A stretch of DNA of 64,000 nt, taken from Anas platyrhynchos. Lineage: Eukaryota > Chordata > Aves > Anseriformes > Anatidae. How positions within the stretch are numbered: position 1 is the stretch's first letter; each line of letters opens with the position of its first letter. The stretch is from assembly GCF_047663525.1 (NCBI RefSeq), contig NC_092591.1, forward strand, positions 30,723,001 to 30,787,000, read 5' to 3'. A program made the position numbers and the translations under genes. Of this stretch, positions 37,101-50,500 are shown in pieces. Below the pieces are notes generated by a model. The model was not told the DNA's origin. It saw only the letters and a program-made list of their open reading frames with translations, and did no database searches.

Positions 37101-40100
37101 TTTTGCTGATACAACTAGATTTGAGGATTTTGCTGTGAATTTGAGCTTTTTGTAATAGCAGTAGAGCTCATAAATCTTTTGGATTAAAATATGAAAACAT
37201 GAAACAAACAGTCTGTCTTGCAGCTGTTTTCCAGTCTAGTGCTGGCTCTGGAAAAGTCCATGGTTAACTGCTTTGCTGTGTCTGGACATCAAGTCTTTAA
37301 AATTTCATGGATCATTAGCGTAGTCTGGGCCTGTTCTTGGGCAGAGGGTAAGGCAGTTCAGAACTTCATGTCAAATCGCTGCAATGTGGAGTGGCAGAGA
37401 ATTCATTTGTCCTTTTGGAAGAGTTTGAAACTCAGAGGTCTTAGGAAAAATCCAAAGGCACATGCTCTTTAATTTCACTTTGGTGGGCTAATGTTCTGAA
37501 ACAATAAACTGGTAGACTAATGAAGTCAGCCAATATTTTTGCCTCTTATGGTGGAAAACACATGTAACCCATTTCCTCGTAGACCTGCTGATGATTAAAA
37601 GCAGACAGCTTGTCTGATCTTGGAGTTCTCTTGATCTTGTTAACAAGTCTGAATTAATAATGGCAGAGAGCGATCTGCCAGGATGCCAAATCATCCTGGT
37701 ATCACGATGTGGTGCAGTGGGTGTTATGAGGTTACCGAGGGGAGCCGAGGCACCATTTTGGTGCTGGTACATTACCTATTTACATGCTGAGTTACGTTCT
37801 GCTTAAAGGCATCCACAGCTTGTGTCTGATCACCCGTCTGGCCGCGTTTGAGTGAGGAGTTACGGTAAGGATATCCGTTGGCTGATGATAGCTGGAAAGG
37901 TAAACGTGGTGTCAGTGCTACCAGTAAAGGGGAAAGCTGCATCAAAGAGAAAGGAAGGTGATGAATCTGGCCTTATTTTCTTTCTGTATTTAACTGGAGT
38001 GACCAGATCCAACCAAATTTTGAGGTGACTATTTGTTACACACCATGGTAAACCCCATGGTCACACAGAGAAGTCAGACCAGAATTGGAGAAAGCTGCCA
38101 GAAGTGCCTGACAGCTTTGCTCTCCCTGCAGTGCTGCTGGGTTCCCCTGGTGCCAGCTCCAGAGGCCAGAGAAAATAGCTGCAGGCTGGGCAGATCCCTC
38201 TCACTCTGAAAAGGGGAGAGGAGAGGAGAGGAGAGGGAGGGTGAAAGGAAGAAGGGATGGTTGGGAGCATGGGACTAACCTCTTCTTGCAAGTGTCCGAT
38301 GTCTATTTCCCAGGGAGCTCCACGGAAGATTTCTATGGGTGGTTCCCAGCCGTTGCGGAATTTGGGGATGTAGGTGGGAATGTTTGCTTCTCGGGGCCAT
38401 TCAGCTCTAGGACATGAAGCAGGGAACATGGGGAATATGTGGTGAGGCTCACAAGGAGCGTTTGTTGGAAAGCATCCAGTACTGCTTGTCAGGGAGAGGC
38501 AGGGGCATCAGAGCATCCCTCTGACATGATCATAAAATCAAGCATCCCCTTTGCCTTTCTTAAGAACCTGGGGAGCCTGGTGAGACAGCAGCTCTGTCCT
38601 CACCTGGATTTGGTCCATGTCTCTCCCAGCGAGTCCCAGAGGCTTATCTCTCTTGGTGTCAGGTGTCCTCTGAGGAAATCTGTGGCATCTTTAGACAGAA
38701 GCGGGCTGAGGACAGACCTGGCAAGCTCAGGGCCAGCACAGCTATTGACGATCTAGATTACAGACAAACACGAGAGATATTGCAGGGAAAGTTCCAAATA
38801 TCATAGCAGCACACATACAAGAAGAGAAATCTAAGACAAAAATCAGTCACTCTGATCATTTGGAGTCCCTGTCCATGCCCACACCAAAGGAAGCCAATAT
38901 ACCCTCCATGGCAAGTACCTCTAAAACCAGACTAATTCATATCAGACTTGCACTTCCAAAGCTCTCCTCTGTGCCTTCATATGTAAGGGTGAGGTTTCAC
39001 GACACAGATGAACTAAATTAATGGTTTGCTGCTACCTAAAAGGAATGCTGTATTCCCTCAGTATCCCCTTTCTATCCTTGCACTGTACTGTATTTGATTA
39101 GCAGATTAATTAAAAACAAACAACAAACAAATAAAACCAGACAAATAAGGCAAATAATTCTTGGCTAAGTTCTCTATGGAATAAAATGAAAGCCAGAGGG
39201 CAACCCTTCATGCCAAGGGATGGCCTGACTCCTGTTGGCAGCAGCTAATTTTTGGATCAGTTTAGTTGTCTCAAGAAACATCAGTCTAAATCTTTGCATA
39301 ACACAGGAATTTTTCTACTGGAGTCAAAGCAGGGTTTAATCTAAAAATTAGCCATTGTTGGAGACAGGATCACAAACTGCCACATTAAAAAATGGAAAAT
39401 TGCTTGGTATTTCTGTGTCACTTCTGGCTTCTTTTTCAAGCTGGGATTCCTGCATCTTCCTTTCAGTGCAAATACTGAGCCATGTTTACCTGAAGGCAGA
39501 TTCCCAACAAGAAGCAGAAGTTGGCTTGCACTGCTCACAGTAATTCTTTATTAATGTGGTGGAAAGATTTGTATTTGCTAGGGTTTATGTGTTTAATTCA
39601 AGCTGGGTATCAGTTCAGAGACCAGAAACACTGACGTTGCTTCTGGACTTTACTGAGACAGCTTTGGGCAGTTCTGAGCAGCCTGCTGGCTCTTCTGCGT
39701 AATTTAGCTGCCCATAAGTGCAAAACCAGCATTAGAAATAAAAAGTGAATTCACAGCAAAACCCATGAGTTAGGCTTACCAGTTCCAGTGGCCCAAATAG
39801 GAAATGCACCAACTCTGAAGCGCTTGGATTCTGGATGTGCTTTCTCAGTTTGGCCTAAAAAGATAAAGGAAAATCCAATTTAATCCTAACCTGGTTTTGG
39901 CTCCTCTTCTGTGACATTGATGGATTGCTGCTGACTGATATTTGGTAGAGTTAATAATACAGTCTGAAAATAAAGGGAACTTTTAACAGTGTTCTTGAAA
40001 TCAGGAAAGAAAACTAAGTGATCATTCAGTTTTTGATCATTTCGATTTTGTGTTCACTTCTAACAGCCTTTACTTTCAGATGGGGTAGAGTACCTATTCT

Positions 40101-41527
40101 GTTAAAAGTCAGTCCCTTTGAAGCTATTTTGAGCAGAAACAGAAAACCTTGGTTTACTTTGAAAAACCTTAGGGAGGAAGGGCCAGGCCTGTTGCTTCTG
40201 ACTTTTGCGAAGCTGAAAGTGCCATTAGTTGCTGGGAACGAATACAACAGAGCAAGTGTTTTGCCTTCTTCAGCAAGGTCTTGCCTGCAGCACCTGGAGC
40301 TGCCCTGAACCCTGGGACGTGTGGTGTTTGGAGGAGTTGCTGCTGGAATGGAGGAACAAATGCTTTGGGTTACCTGGCTGTAGGAACTGAGCTGAGCTGA
40401 GGTGAGAAACCGCTTCAAGTTGTGCTTCCTTTCTACTGTATCTTGTGCCCTGTGCTATTGGCATTGCTGCAATGGAAAACAGCCCCCTTCCCCTGCCGAA
40501 ATGCGAGGCCTGGTCATTTCAAATGCTGGTGATTAAACATTAATGCAGAGCGGAAAGCGTGAAATAATTGATGGCAATGAGGTGCCTAAAGGAAGCGGCA
40601 CTTTGCAAGGATGCAGGCACGGGGCAGGTGACAGCACAGGGCAGATACGCTGCTGCTCCACTGCTATTTCCTCCCTCTCCTTCTTACATTCCCCGGCCTC
40701 TCGCCTCCTCTTTGCAGGTTTGTGGACCAAGGCAGGATTGCAGGGAGAGCCAGAACACGTGGCTGAATTTCCTATGTGTTAGCTCCCATGCTGCTCCTGG
40801 GGGAGCAGCTGCAATGCTGAGCTTGGCAGGGCCGCGCATCAGTGGGACACCAACCCCGGCGTGCCATGCCTAAGGGTTTGGCTGACCACACCAGCCCCAC
40901 TGTATCCATCTCAGCTGTGCGAGTGATCAGAAAGGGCTGGGATGCAATAGCTATCATTTCTTGATGCTTGGAGAATCCTCAGCTGCCTCCGCAGAGCAGC
41001 CTTTGCATCAGGATATGGATGCATGGCATGGCCCTAGCAGGGCGCCTGATCGGTTTGTGTGGGAGCAGTTGTTGCTGGCCAAAGCTGCCACCTCCAAGAC
41101 TCAGTTCTGGTCCTGAGCGAGCAAAAACGTGTGAATGCTCGCTTCTAAAGGAAAAGGTTGCAGCTCGGTGTCCTGCCTTAGGCTTGTTTACAGTCTCTGT
41201 GGTTTCCTTACTACTAACGTCTCAGGAAGGATCTTGTTCACTGGGCAAGTTTGGTCAGAGCTGACAATTTCCTTCTGGCTCATTACCCTCCTGGTCTCAC
41301 ACACTTAACTAAGCAGAGCTGGGAACATGTCTGTGCTCCAGCTTTTCATCCCCTTCTCGACATCTCTCAGTGCAGCTCCTCCAGGGGAGAAACAGTGGAG
41401 GATCCAGGAACCCTGGGACAATGAGGGGCATCAGCTATGGATACCCAGAGACAAACCAGGACCCTGGCTGAGCAGCTTCACTGCTGCTCTTTAGACAGGA
41501 CCAGGTGAGAGCAATTTAAAGTAGATA

Positions 41528-41577
<50 letters not shown>

Positions 41578-44500
41578 TTACAGTTCTGGTTTGTGCCTCA
41601 GAAGGATAACAGGGACTAGAGCTCTCACAAAATTACGCAGATTTTCAAAGGCCACAAGCAAAAACGAGTATCATGAGTGGAGACACCTGTATAAGCCTTT
41701 GCACAGCTGTCAGCACAGAGGGCACACACTGGTTCTTGAATCTGCAAGCCCACGACTTCACAAGTGCTCTAAGCCAGGATTGCATCAGAAGGGAGCTGCT
41801 GGCACTGCAGGGCCCCAGCTGCTCAGTCCTTCCTGTGCTGCGTTCCCTGTGGGAACGAGCGCTCTGCAGCTGCAGGGTGAGCCTGGTTGGGGAACTGGTC
41901 TGACCTGAGCATTGCCAAAAGGAATTGGTTGGTTTTCACGTGTATGATCTCTTCAGCCACGTGCCGGGGCACAACTGCTCGGCCTGGCATAGGGAGAAAG
42001 GAGGCACAGGGAGATGGAGAGGAATAGTTGGCTCCTTCCAGCAGCACAGCTGCACCTCAGTTCACAGCATTTGTGGAATGGGTCCTAGTGCTGCGTGGGC
42101 ACCACAGTGCTGGCTTTTGCACAGGCAGCAGGAAGGCGCGTGCATTTTTCAGATGTGGACTTTTGGCTTCTAGTTTCAGTTTAACAACTTGGCCCAAGAA
42201 ACCTGCACAAGCCTCGCACAATGTTTAGTTTGTGGTTGCTTCTGGCAGAGGAATCTGGAATTCACACCTTTGTCCCTTGACAGTGTTTTTCAGTACGAAT
42301 TTCACTTTAAATGCTTAGTACAGCAGTATATGGGAAACAGCCCTACCCATGCATAAGACAAAAATATCCTGTGTCTTACCAAGAGGTTAAAAGCCAGTTT
42401 GGTTTTCTGGAAGCAGTCGATGAACTCAGCCTCACTTGGGGGTCTTGCTCGAAGAGTCAGCACGCCCTCTTTTATAAAAAGGTGGAGAGAAAGGCACTTT
42501 AATTAGAGCGTCCCCTTCCAGAGAGGGGTTCATCTTGCTGGCATGCAGAAGAGACAGCAATAACAGGTATGGAGACTAGAACTACTAAAAATCAAGGGTT
42601 TGAGAATAGTCAGATGTCTTTCTCTGTGCTGGAGGCTTCACAAGGCTCTGTGTGCTCTACACTAGATCCCCAGCGACCAGCAGGACCTCCCAGACTGTTA
42701 TATCTGCTGTCGGGTCCGTAGCAGTGCTGCTGCACTGACCTGCCCTTGCTAGGGTGTGAACTGAGCTTCCATCCCAACCTTTGTCTGTGCCCCCACGTTC
42801 CCCATTTGTTCTAGCTGCTGCACTGTACCTGCTGGCCCTTTCTTCTTGTTCTTCTTCCCTTTCTTCCTTTGATTGAGCTGTTTGAATGCCTCTGCAGCCT
42901 TCTGAAGCCTGGCGACAAACACTTCGATATCATCCAGAGCGCAGTTCAGGATTTGCTGTGAGGACAGAAATGCAATGAACCCAGGTGGAAAAAGCCAAAA
43001 CTGCACACAGCCAGGAAGCCTGAATCCCCGAGTGCCTCGACCTGTGCCCACTCCATTTCCTGGAAGAATGCACAGGAATGGGGAATCCAGGCATGAAATT
43101 AACCTGGATTCATCGCTTTCCATACACAAAGCCGTGCCAGTTCTGTGTGCTGTACTTGCCAATGTAGTAACTGACCGCTGGCTGATGGCCATCTGGAGAA
43201 TAACCCCAAGAGTAGAGTATGGACCAGGGAGAAGCAGAGCACAATTACCTCAGGTCAAAGGAGATTGCACCTAACCAGTGAGGGAGCTTTGCTTTTGCTC
43301 CCCTTATCTTTCTAAGCAGTAGGTATCAGCTTAACAATGAGTGAACTATGCATAAAATGCCTGCTCGTGGAGGAGGAGCCCCTTGCTTCCTTCCTCTTTT
43401 CCCCCATCCCTTCTGCCTATCGACCATTCACTGTTCTGCTACCAACCGTTTCTTTTTCAATCTTCTGTGCTAAGATGATTCGGGACTCTTCATGGTCCTG
43501 GGAGGCAGAGCCTCGTCGTTCATAGTCTGCAAACAAGGAAAGGGAGAGAATTTTTTTTTACTATCAAAGGTTGAAGGTGGGCTCCATTAAATGTAGGGAC
43601 GCATGGGATGGTCGCTCCTGGCTGCGTTTGTTCGTTCCTTTATTCTGAAAGCACCTCAAAAGACCACAATGGTAATCAAAGTTGCCGATTAAACCTTCCA
43701 AGGGTCACAGCAGCTGCCCCTAGCCCTGTGTGTCAGTATGCTGCCTGTTTTCAGATAGCAGCACTGTATGAATGGTGAGGAGCAGCCAGCTGCTGGTACA
43801 GGCAGAGACCTGCACGCCCAGCTCCCAGCGGCTGCCAGTCACTGACTCCTTTGCCTTGGATGCATTAAGCTGCCTTACGCCTGCCAAGGAGCTGCTCCTT
43901 GCACTGCTGAGTGCTCCACGGGTATGTCACGCATGGCCAGAGCAACTCCAACCCTCTCCTCTAACCCTCTGCTCCCCGCAGGAGCCTTGCTTGTGGTAGG
44001 GATGCCAGCTCAGCTAGCTGCCCATCAACAAAGAAGAAATAAGACCTGAAGAATGCAATGGCCCCTTGCTAGAAAGCAGCACACCAGGAATTCTGCATGA
44101 TTGATATTTAGGCAGGCCCAGGCAAAAAAAAAAAAAAAAGCATTTTTCTACAAATTCATGTGCAATGTGTTTTTAATCACTATTAAATAAACTCGCAAAA
44201 ATAAAAACCACAGGTACCTCCCAGCTTCCAGAAGGCAGACACTCAGTGGGACAGCAATATTTCAGCGTGAGCACTTGCTCAGGCGGCCTCTTGTGACAAG
44301 AATAATGTGTCAGCTCAGTGAAATGGCCTCTGAATGGGCCAACGCAGCCGGTGTTTGGGCAGCAGGATATATCAAGTGGGAGAACTGGGGAGGCAGTTTT
44401 GGCAGAGGACTGGGGAAATTGTACGTCATGTTTAGGCATTAAGATGAGATGATTAATTTTGACAGGTTTTGTAGAAAAAGCAGTAAGGCATGTTTCAAAG

Positions 44501-47500
44501 GAGAAATGATTCCAGCAAACAGGCATCATTCAAAGCTTTCTCCTGACTCCTGCTTTTGTGCTGGGCTCTGTTTTCTCAGATCCAGAAATCCTGCCTGAGT
44601 AAATGCCCAGCTGTGCTGGTGGGAGCAATGGACTTAAACCTTTATGTTAAAACTACTGGGAAGGGCAGAGTTAAGGGTGGCTGTTTCACGGAAGACTGCT
44701 GTGCATCAGAATATAGATGTTGAGAGATGATCCAGCTCTGAAATAGAAATCTGATTTTCATTATGCAAAGCTGGGCCTAAAATAGGCTCTTCATTCAAGA
44801 GGCCGGATCATCTGCTTGGCTTTGGTTCTCAGCCCAGGGAAATGAGTGTTTGCTCTCCTCAACTGGTATTCAGAGTTTCTTATTGTACCCTGCTTATAGA
44901 TTTTCCTTCAGCCTAGAAATTAATCCCAAGAGAAGCTGGTACAATTGGCGGGGGTAAGAAAGGGTTAGAGTTTGCTGGTCATTTTAGTCAACCTGAGCTT
45001 TATTTCAGAGGAGCTTATTTCTGTTACTGGGAACTTCTTTCTCCAAAGAGAACTATAAGTTTTCTCCAGACAGCTCAAACTGGGATGAAGTTGGGATGGT
45101 TTTGGAGTAGGGGATAAGTTCATGGTTTTATGAGGGGTAAATTCAGTTCTGCCTTTTTACCCTCTGCTCTGGTATTCATGCAGACCACCTGACTTCTGTG
45201 GGTGAAATCTTGGTTCTTTGAAGTCAGCAGGGCCAGGGATGTGCCTTTCTGACCAGATCTGTCTTGTCTATACGTTTTAAGATCACCAGTGCCTCATGCA
45301 ATTGCTGTTTGGTGACGGCCTGTCACCTCTTTGGGGAATTTCAGTGTCTTTGCTGTTGCTTCATAACATAGTGAAAAGACGCTGGGCAGCGGTGCTGGGG
45401 CTGAAATGACCACAGGCTGTTTCAGGAGGGTGGGCTGCCCAGGCTAACGAGCCTCCATCCTCAGGACCAACCCGCTGAGCTCTCCCAGTACCTGGTTCAT
45501 ACTGGGAAGGGGGTGCCACCCGGTTCCTGTTCATCGCTGGCCCTCGCATGTCGTGCTGGATCGGGATGGGAGCCGGCCCTTGTGGCGGTGGGAGGATTGA
45601 CTGTCTCTGCTTGATCTTTTCTTGGTTTGCTCTGCAAGGCAAACAACACAGAATAACCTCTGTCAGAGGCTGACAATCCTATTCCCAAGAGAGCAGTGTG
45701 TAAGTGCACCTGCCTGAGTAGGGCTGCGTGCTCGGGGTGATGCTGTGCGCTCTGGCTGCCTTTCCCCTGTGCCCCGAGGCTTGCAGGTTTGGGAGAGGTG
45801 GCTGCAAGGGTACAGCAAGCGTCTTTGGGTAAGGAGAGCTGCAGCACCTGACTGGTTTAAATGGAGCTTGCAGCATGTGGTCTGGAAGGCCTGTGCACTG
45901 TTTTGGCTGGTGCTTTAGAGCAGGGAGTGTCTGTGAGGCCGGTGAGATTCCTTGCACAGAGTCAGCAGCACAAACCATTGTGGGGGTCTATCACGGCAGC
46001 CAGGAGCCCTGCTTCGAAGCCTGTCAGCAGAAGAGTTCCCTCAGAGTGATTTGCTTCAGGGTGTAAAATCTCCTAGGGGTGCTTTATGTGAGATGGAGAC
46101 TCTGTTCCCAGGCATGTAAACCAAGGATATATTTTGAGCAAGGAAATAAAAAGGACAGCCAAAATTCATATCCTTTTCATAAATAGCAGTGAACCTCAGC
46201 TAAGCCCGCATGAGTGAGCTGCTTGTCTGGGTCCTCTTGAAGAGGGAGGCTGGCCTGGCAGTCACTGCACTGAGTGTTCTCTGCAGAGGATGTGATTTGG
46301 GGGATCCCAGCTCTACCCTGCAGTACTTACTTGAGTGTCTGTGGTCGTACTTTCTTCCCATGCTTGTGGTCTACCAGGGCGCTTTCTATGTCCTCATGGA
46401 CCATCTCCGCCTTAAAGATAAAACAGGGATGTTTCACTAAAGGGCTGTGCTTTGGAAAATTTGAATTGAAGGCTCCAAGTGGGCAAAGGAAGAAATGGCT
46501 GGCAGAGAGCTGGGAGAGTATCTTGTTCTGTTACCAGAGTGGGAGGGATGGCTTAGGATGGACCCTTTTTTTGGGCAAGCCAGCTGCAGGCCACAGTAGC
46601 CCCGTCTTGCAGCGCACCCACTTGCATCCCACTGGCAAGGAGGGCTCTGCTCACCTCCACCTCGTCGCAGTTGAAGAAGTGGATGTCAGGTTTGTGCTGC
46701 TCCGAATCCTGGCACACCAGGAGGAGGATGGAGGCATAGCGCATCTGGTTCAGCACCGTCTGGCAGTGCTGGACTGTGGGCAGCGGGAAGTCCTCCAGCT
46801 CCTCCTGGAAAAGAAGGAAGAGGCTGGGCAACGGGGATCTACAGAACTCCTGGGATCCCTGCCTGAGCAGAGAGAACTGACAGAGCTTGTGCTTCTCAAC
46901 AGGGATTTGCTGGGCTCTTCAAATACTCGTGTCACAGTCTGCAGTGGCTTGGGACTACATAGGACCAGGAAAGAGGTGGATGAAAAACAGAACTCTTGTT
47001 CTCCTGAGTTCTTGAAAACGGGGGCCCAGTGGGAGCCTTGAACAACTTGAGCTCTCTTGCTCACTGTCATCTTACTGATGTGCCTTACCTGCCCCAGTAT
47101 CGTGCATCGCAGCATCCCAGCGGAAAGATGCTTTCAGGCTAATGGCAGTGAGGAGTTTGCCCTTCCACTGACTCTTGGATGACCTTGGGCAAATCTTTTT
47201 AGTTTCTCCCTGCTAAACGCAGGGCAGAACCACCCTTCTCCTACTGTCTGGCTGCTCTTTCCCATCAGATTTATGTGCCCTGCGTGCACGTACATGTATT
47301 GCTGTCAAAATGGGGCACTGTTCTCAAGCAGGGGACCCTGCGTGTTATTTTAATACCAGTAACAGGTCCTTCCCTCTCTGCTCATGCTATATGCAGGTCT
47401 CTGTGGACCTGTAAGTCTGCACTCCCATGGAAAGCAGTTTTACTGTTTGCCTGGAGCACAGCTGAAGGGATCTTCCATATGGAGTCTCTGTGCTCTGGAG

Positions 47501-50500
47501 CCATGAATAATCAGCCCACACCTGCCTGTCCTTTTAATTACAGTCAGCCAGCCCCTGCATGCCCCAGAGTGGATTTTGTTAGAGATCTCGCCTTGTTTGG
47601 GTTCCTCACAAATGGCTCCCCAAAGCAGAAGGGGAAGAGGATACTGCACGCCCCAGGTTAACTTGCACCCTCACGGAGTGCTCTGGGTACCTGCGACTCG
47701 CAGTCAAGCAGGCGGATGGACTTGTCATTCACTTGAAGCAGCATCTCCTGCGTCCAGATCTTCTCTTTAGAGTTCAGCATTATGAGTTTTCGGATGGCAT
47801 CATCCACCGTCACGATGGACTCACTCTTGTCCATGATGAAGGTGGCCAAGTGCTGAAGGTGGGAGGGAAAGAGGAGAAAACAGGTGAAAAAGGTTTGTTG
47901 GTGCTTGCGTCATAAATCACTGGTGAAAGTGGTGAAAGCATCTCTAGAGGTTTGGGCTGTTTGTTCTTTATTGCACGGGCACGAAAGAGTCACGGTGGAA
48001 CGTGTTCGTTCTGGCTATTAGTACCAGGCCGTTCGCAGTGGTGAAAGATTAGAGTTTTGTAACACAGCAAAGGTTTTCATAACGAGTTTCACTGCTTGCA
48101 TATTTATCTCATCGTATGTCAATTCTAGCAGCTCTGGCTGCCATCCAGCGTGCATGTTTGCAAGTGCTTTGCACAAACGGGTTAGTCCCCTGGCTTTTCT
48201 GAAACCGCAAGACAGCTCCAAGCCCGACAGCTGACTCTGCTCCAGCCTTTCAATCCCCTCATGCTGCTTTCCCACCAAAATTTCTCGAATCAGCTCTCGT
48301 GGGAGTGACAAGGGGCCTCTCTGACTGTATAAAGGGGTATTTTGGTACTTGCCTCTGTCCTGCACTGTGGCTTTGCCAGATTACCCTGGTCTCCCTCCCT
48401 CCCTCTACCTGCCCCAGAGACCCTGCCTGGGGCTCTTCCCACTTGCAGCCTGATTTCCATGCTGATTTCCCCTCTTGTGCTGGCTGACATGTGCTGAGAT
48501 GGTCGTGTCACCAGCTCACGGTGCTGCTGGCCAGGCGGTGAGAGCAAGCAGTGCTCTCTGCAGATGGGAAGAGCGTGCTCTGCCAGCAGAGGGGACTGCA
48601 AGGCAGAAGAAGCCAGCTCAGAGCAGCCAGGTTATCTGTGCCCGTTGTCCCCGTGCCAGTGACAGCAGGGTCAGGCCACGTGTTCAGGTGACATCAGGGA
48701 ATGGGAAGTACTGGGGAAGCAGAGGGAAACGGTCCCATTTCACTTTGTCCCCTCTGCTGCTCTGCTGTGTTCCTGGCAGCGAGATAGGAAGGAGAACGTG
48801 CAGGAGTGGGAAAGCAGCTGAAAGTTTTCCCTGTTGTAACCAGCTTCCTCCAGGAGAGGAAGGAGGGAGTTTTTTGGAAGGACACATTACAGGCCTGACC
48901 AACACATCCTGCTGATGTTGGGGGGGGGGGCTGCTGCTGCTGGCAGGCTTATCAGGACAGGTCCCGGCTCCTTCCCTCTTCCCTGGAATCTCTCCCACTC
49001 AGCCAATTCCCCCCACATCCCAATTCCCCTTCTTAATAGTATTAGGGTCGCTGACATGCTGCTGCTGAGTCAGACTAGTGTGTGGGTCAGCAGAAGTGCA
49101 GTGGAGCTGTAACTGCTCTGGCAGAAAGACCCGTGCCTTCTCCCAGAGATCACACAACAGCTTTAGGGCTCAGGCAATTTCTTTCTGGTGCTTTTTGCTA
49201 CAGTGGTGCTGTAGCAAGGGTCAGGGTCCAGAGAGTGCAGAAACACAGTCTTTGTCCTTGAAGACTGGCGAGCAAGAGATGCAAAACGCAAGAAGAGAAC
49301 GATAAAGAGCTTGGGGGGAAATGTGTCTGCTCCCAGTACCAGCCTCAGCTCCTTGTGGTTAGTGTCCGCAATAGCAGGTGTCTAAAAGAGCTGCAAATGA
49401 GGAACAAAGCAGTGCCCTGGGGAAGAAGTCCCTTCTACCTGTAAAAACCCGGGCAGAGTCTTTAAGCACGACATTCGGCAGTGGGCATTAGGGGTGGAGA
49501 GAATTTGTGGTGACCGATTTGTTGTTCAGGTGCTTGTTGGATAATTTGCGATGAATGGATAGAGCAGAGAAGAGGATAAACACTTCAGAGGTCAAGTGAA
49601 GATCCAGTTCTGTGCTCATAAAGCAAAGGTATGGGGTGAGGCACTATCTAAATAAAATTCCTGGCAGGTATTTGAGCAGCTCCACCGAAAGCTGAGATTA
49701 GCTGTCCAATCAGATATGAAGAACATGCTTGGGTATGTGTTACTGTAATTGTAAAATGCTGCATGAAAAGGTATTTGCAAAGTCAATATTATCCATGCAG
49801 AGGTGACAAACCCTCTGCCTGCAGAGAGGTGAAAGGAATTGGTTTATACCTGCTGACAGGAATCTTATCTGCTCTATTATTTTAACTGCCAGGTTTACAA
49901 TCTTCATAAATTCCTTTGTCATTTACTGTTAAGCTAATTTTCGTGGAAACGAAAGCTACTTGTCTGACTAGAACTCATTAGAATATTTTTTCCTTTCCAT
50001 TTTCTGTAGATACTGGTGGACCGAGTGGGGACAGAAGCTGGTTCTTACCTTTATCTCACTAAAAGCCCCTTTCATCCACACAGAGATTCAAATATGGTAA
50101 TTTTTGTAAGAAATGTGCAATGATTTTCTCCACTTTTAAACTTTGATCAGCTTACAGATTACTTTAAGGGTGTAAAATGCTTCATATAAGGAAACCTCTT
50201 GCTGCCTCACTGCTTGCCTCTTAAGTCCTGTTTGTCTTGGTCAAAGTACAAGGTAGAAACTCACGAATGAGTGGCATATGGCATAATTAATAAAGAATTA
50301 ATGTACGTGTCACCGTTTAAAGTCCCTTCCCTGACTCCACAAGTGACTTTATTTGTTAGGACTTGCTGATGGGGATGGCTGGCCAGGCCTCTGATGGGGT
50401 GGATTGAGTTAGTATCTCAGGTGGAAGCCAGCACCTCTTTCCAAACGAGTGTTTTTACAAGTCAGAATTTCATTGTAGGCAAATGAGCAGCTCCCTTTAT

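Noticed and set aside
46274-47041. 255-codon + strand open frame, the longest in the window
   Set aside because: It runs antisense across two EPS8L2 PTB exons and their intron. Its openness follows from the coding exons on the other strand, and the translation resembles no protein family.
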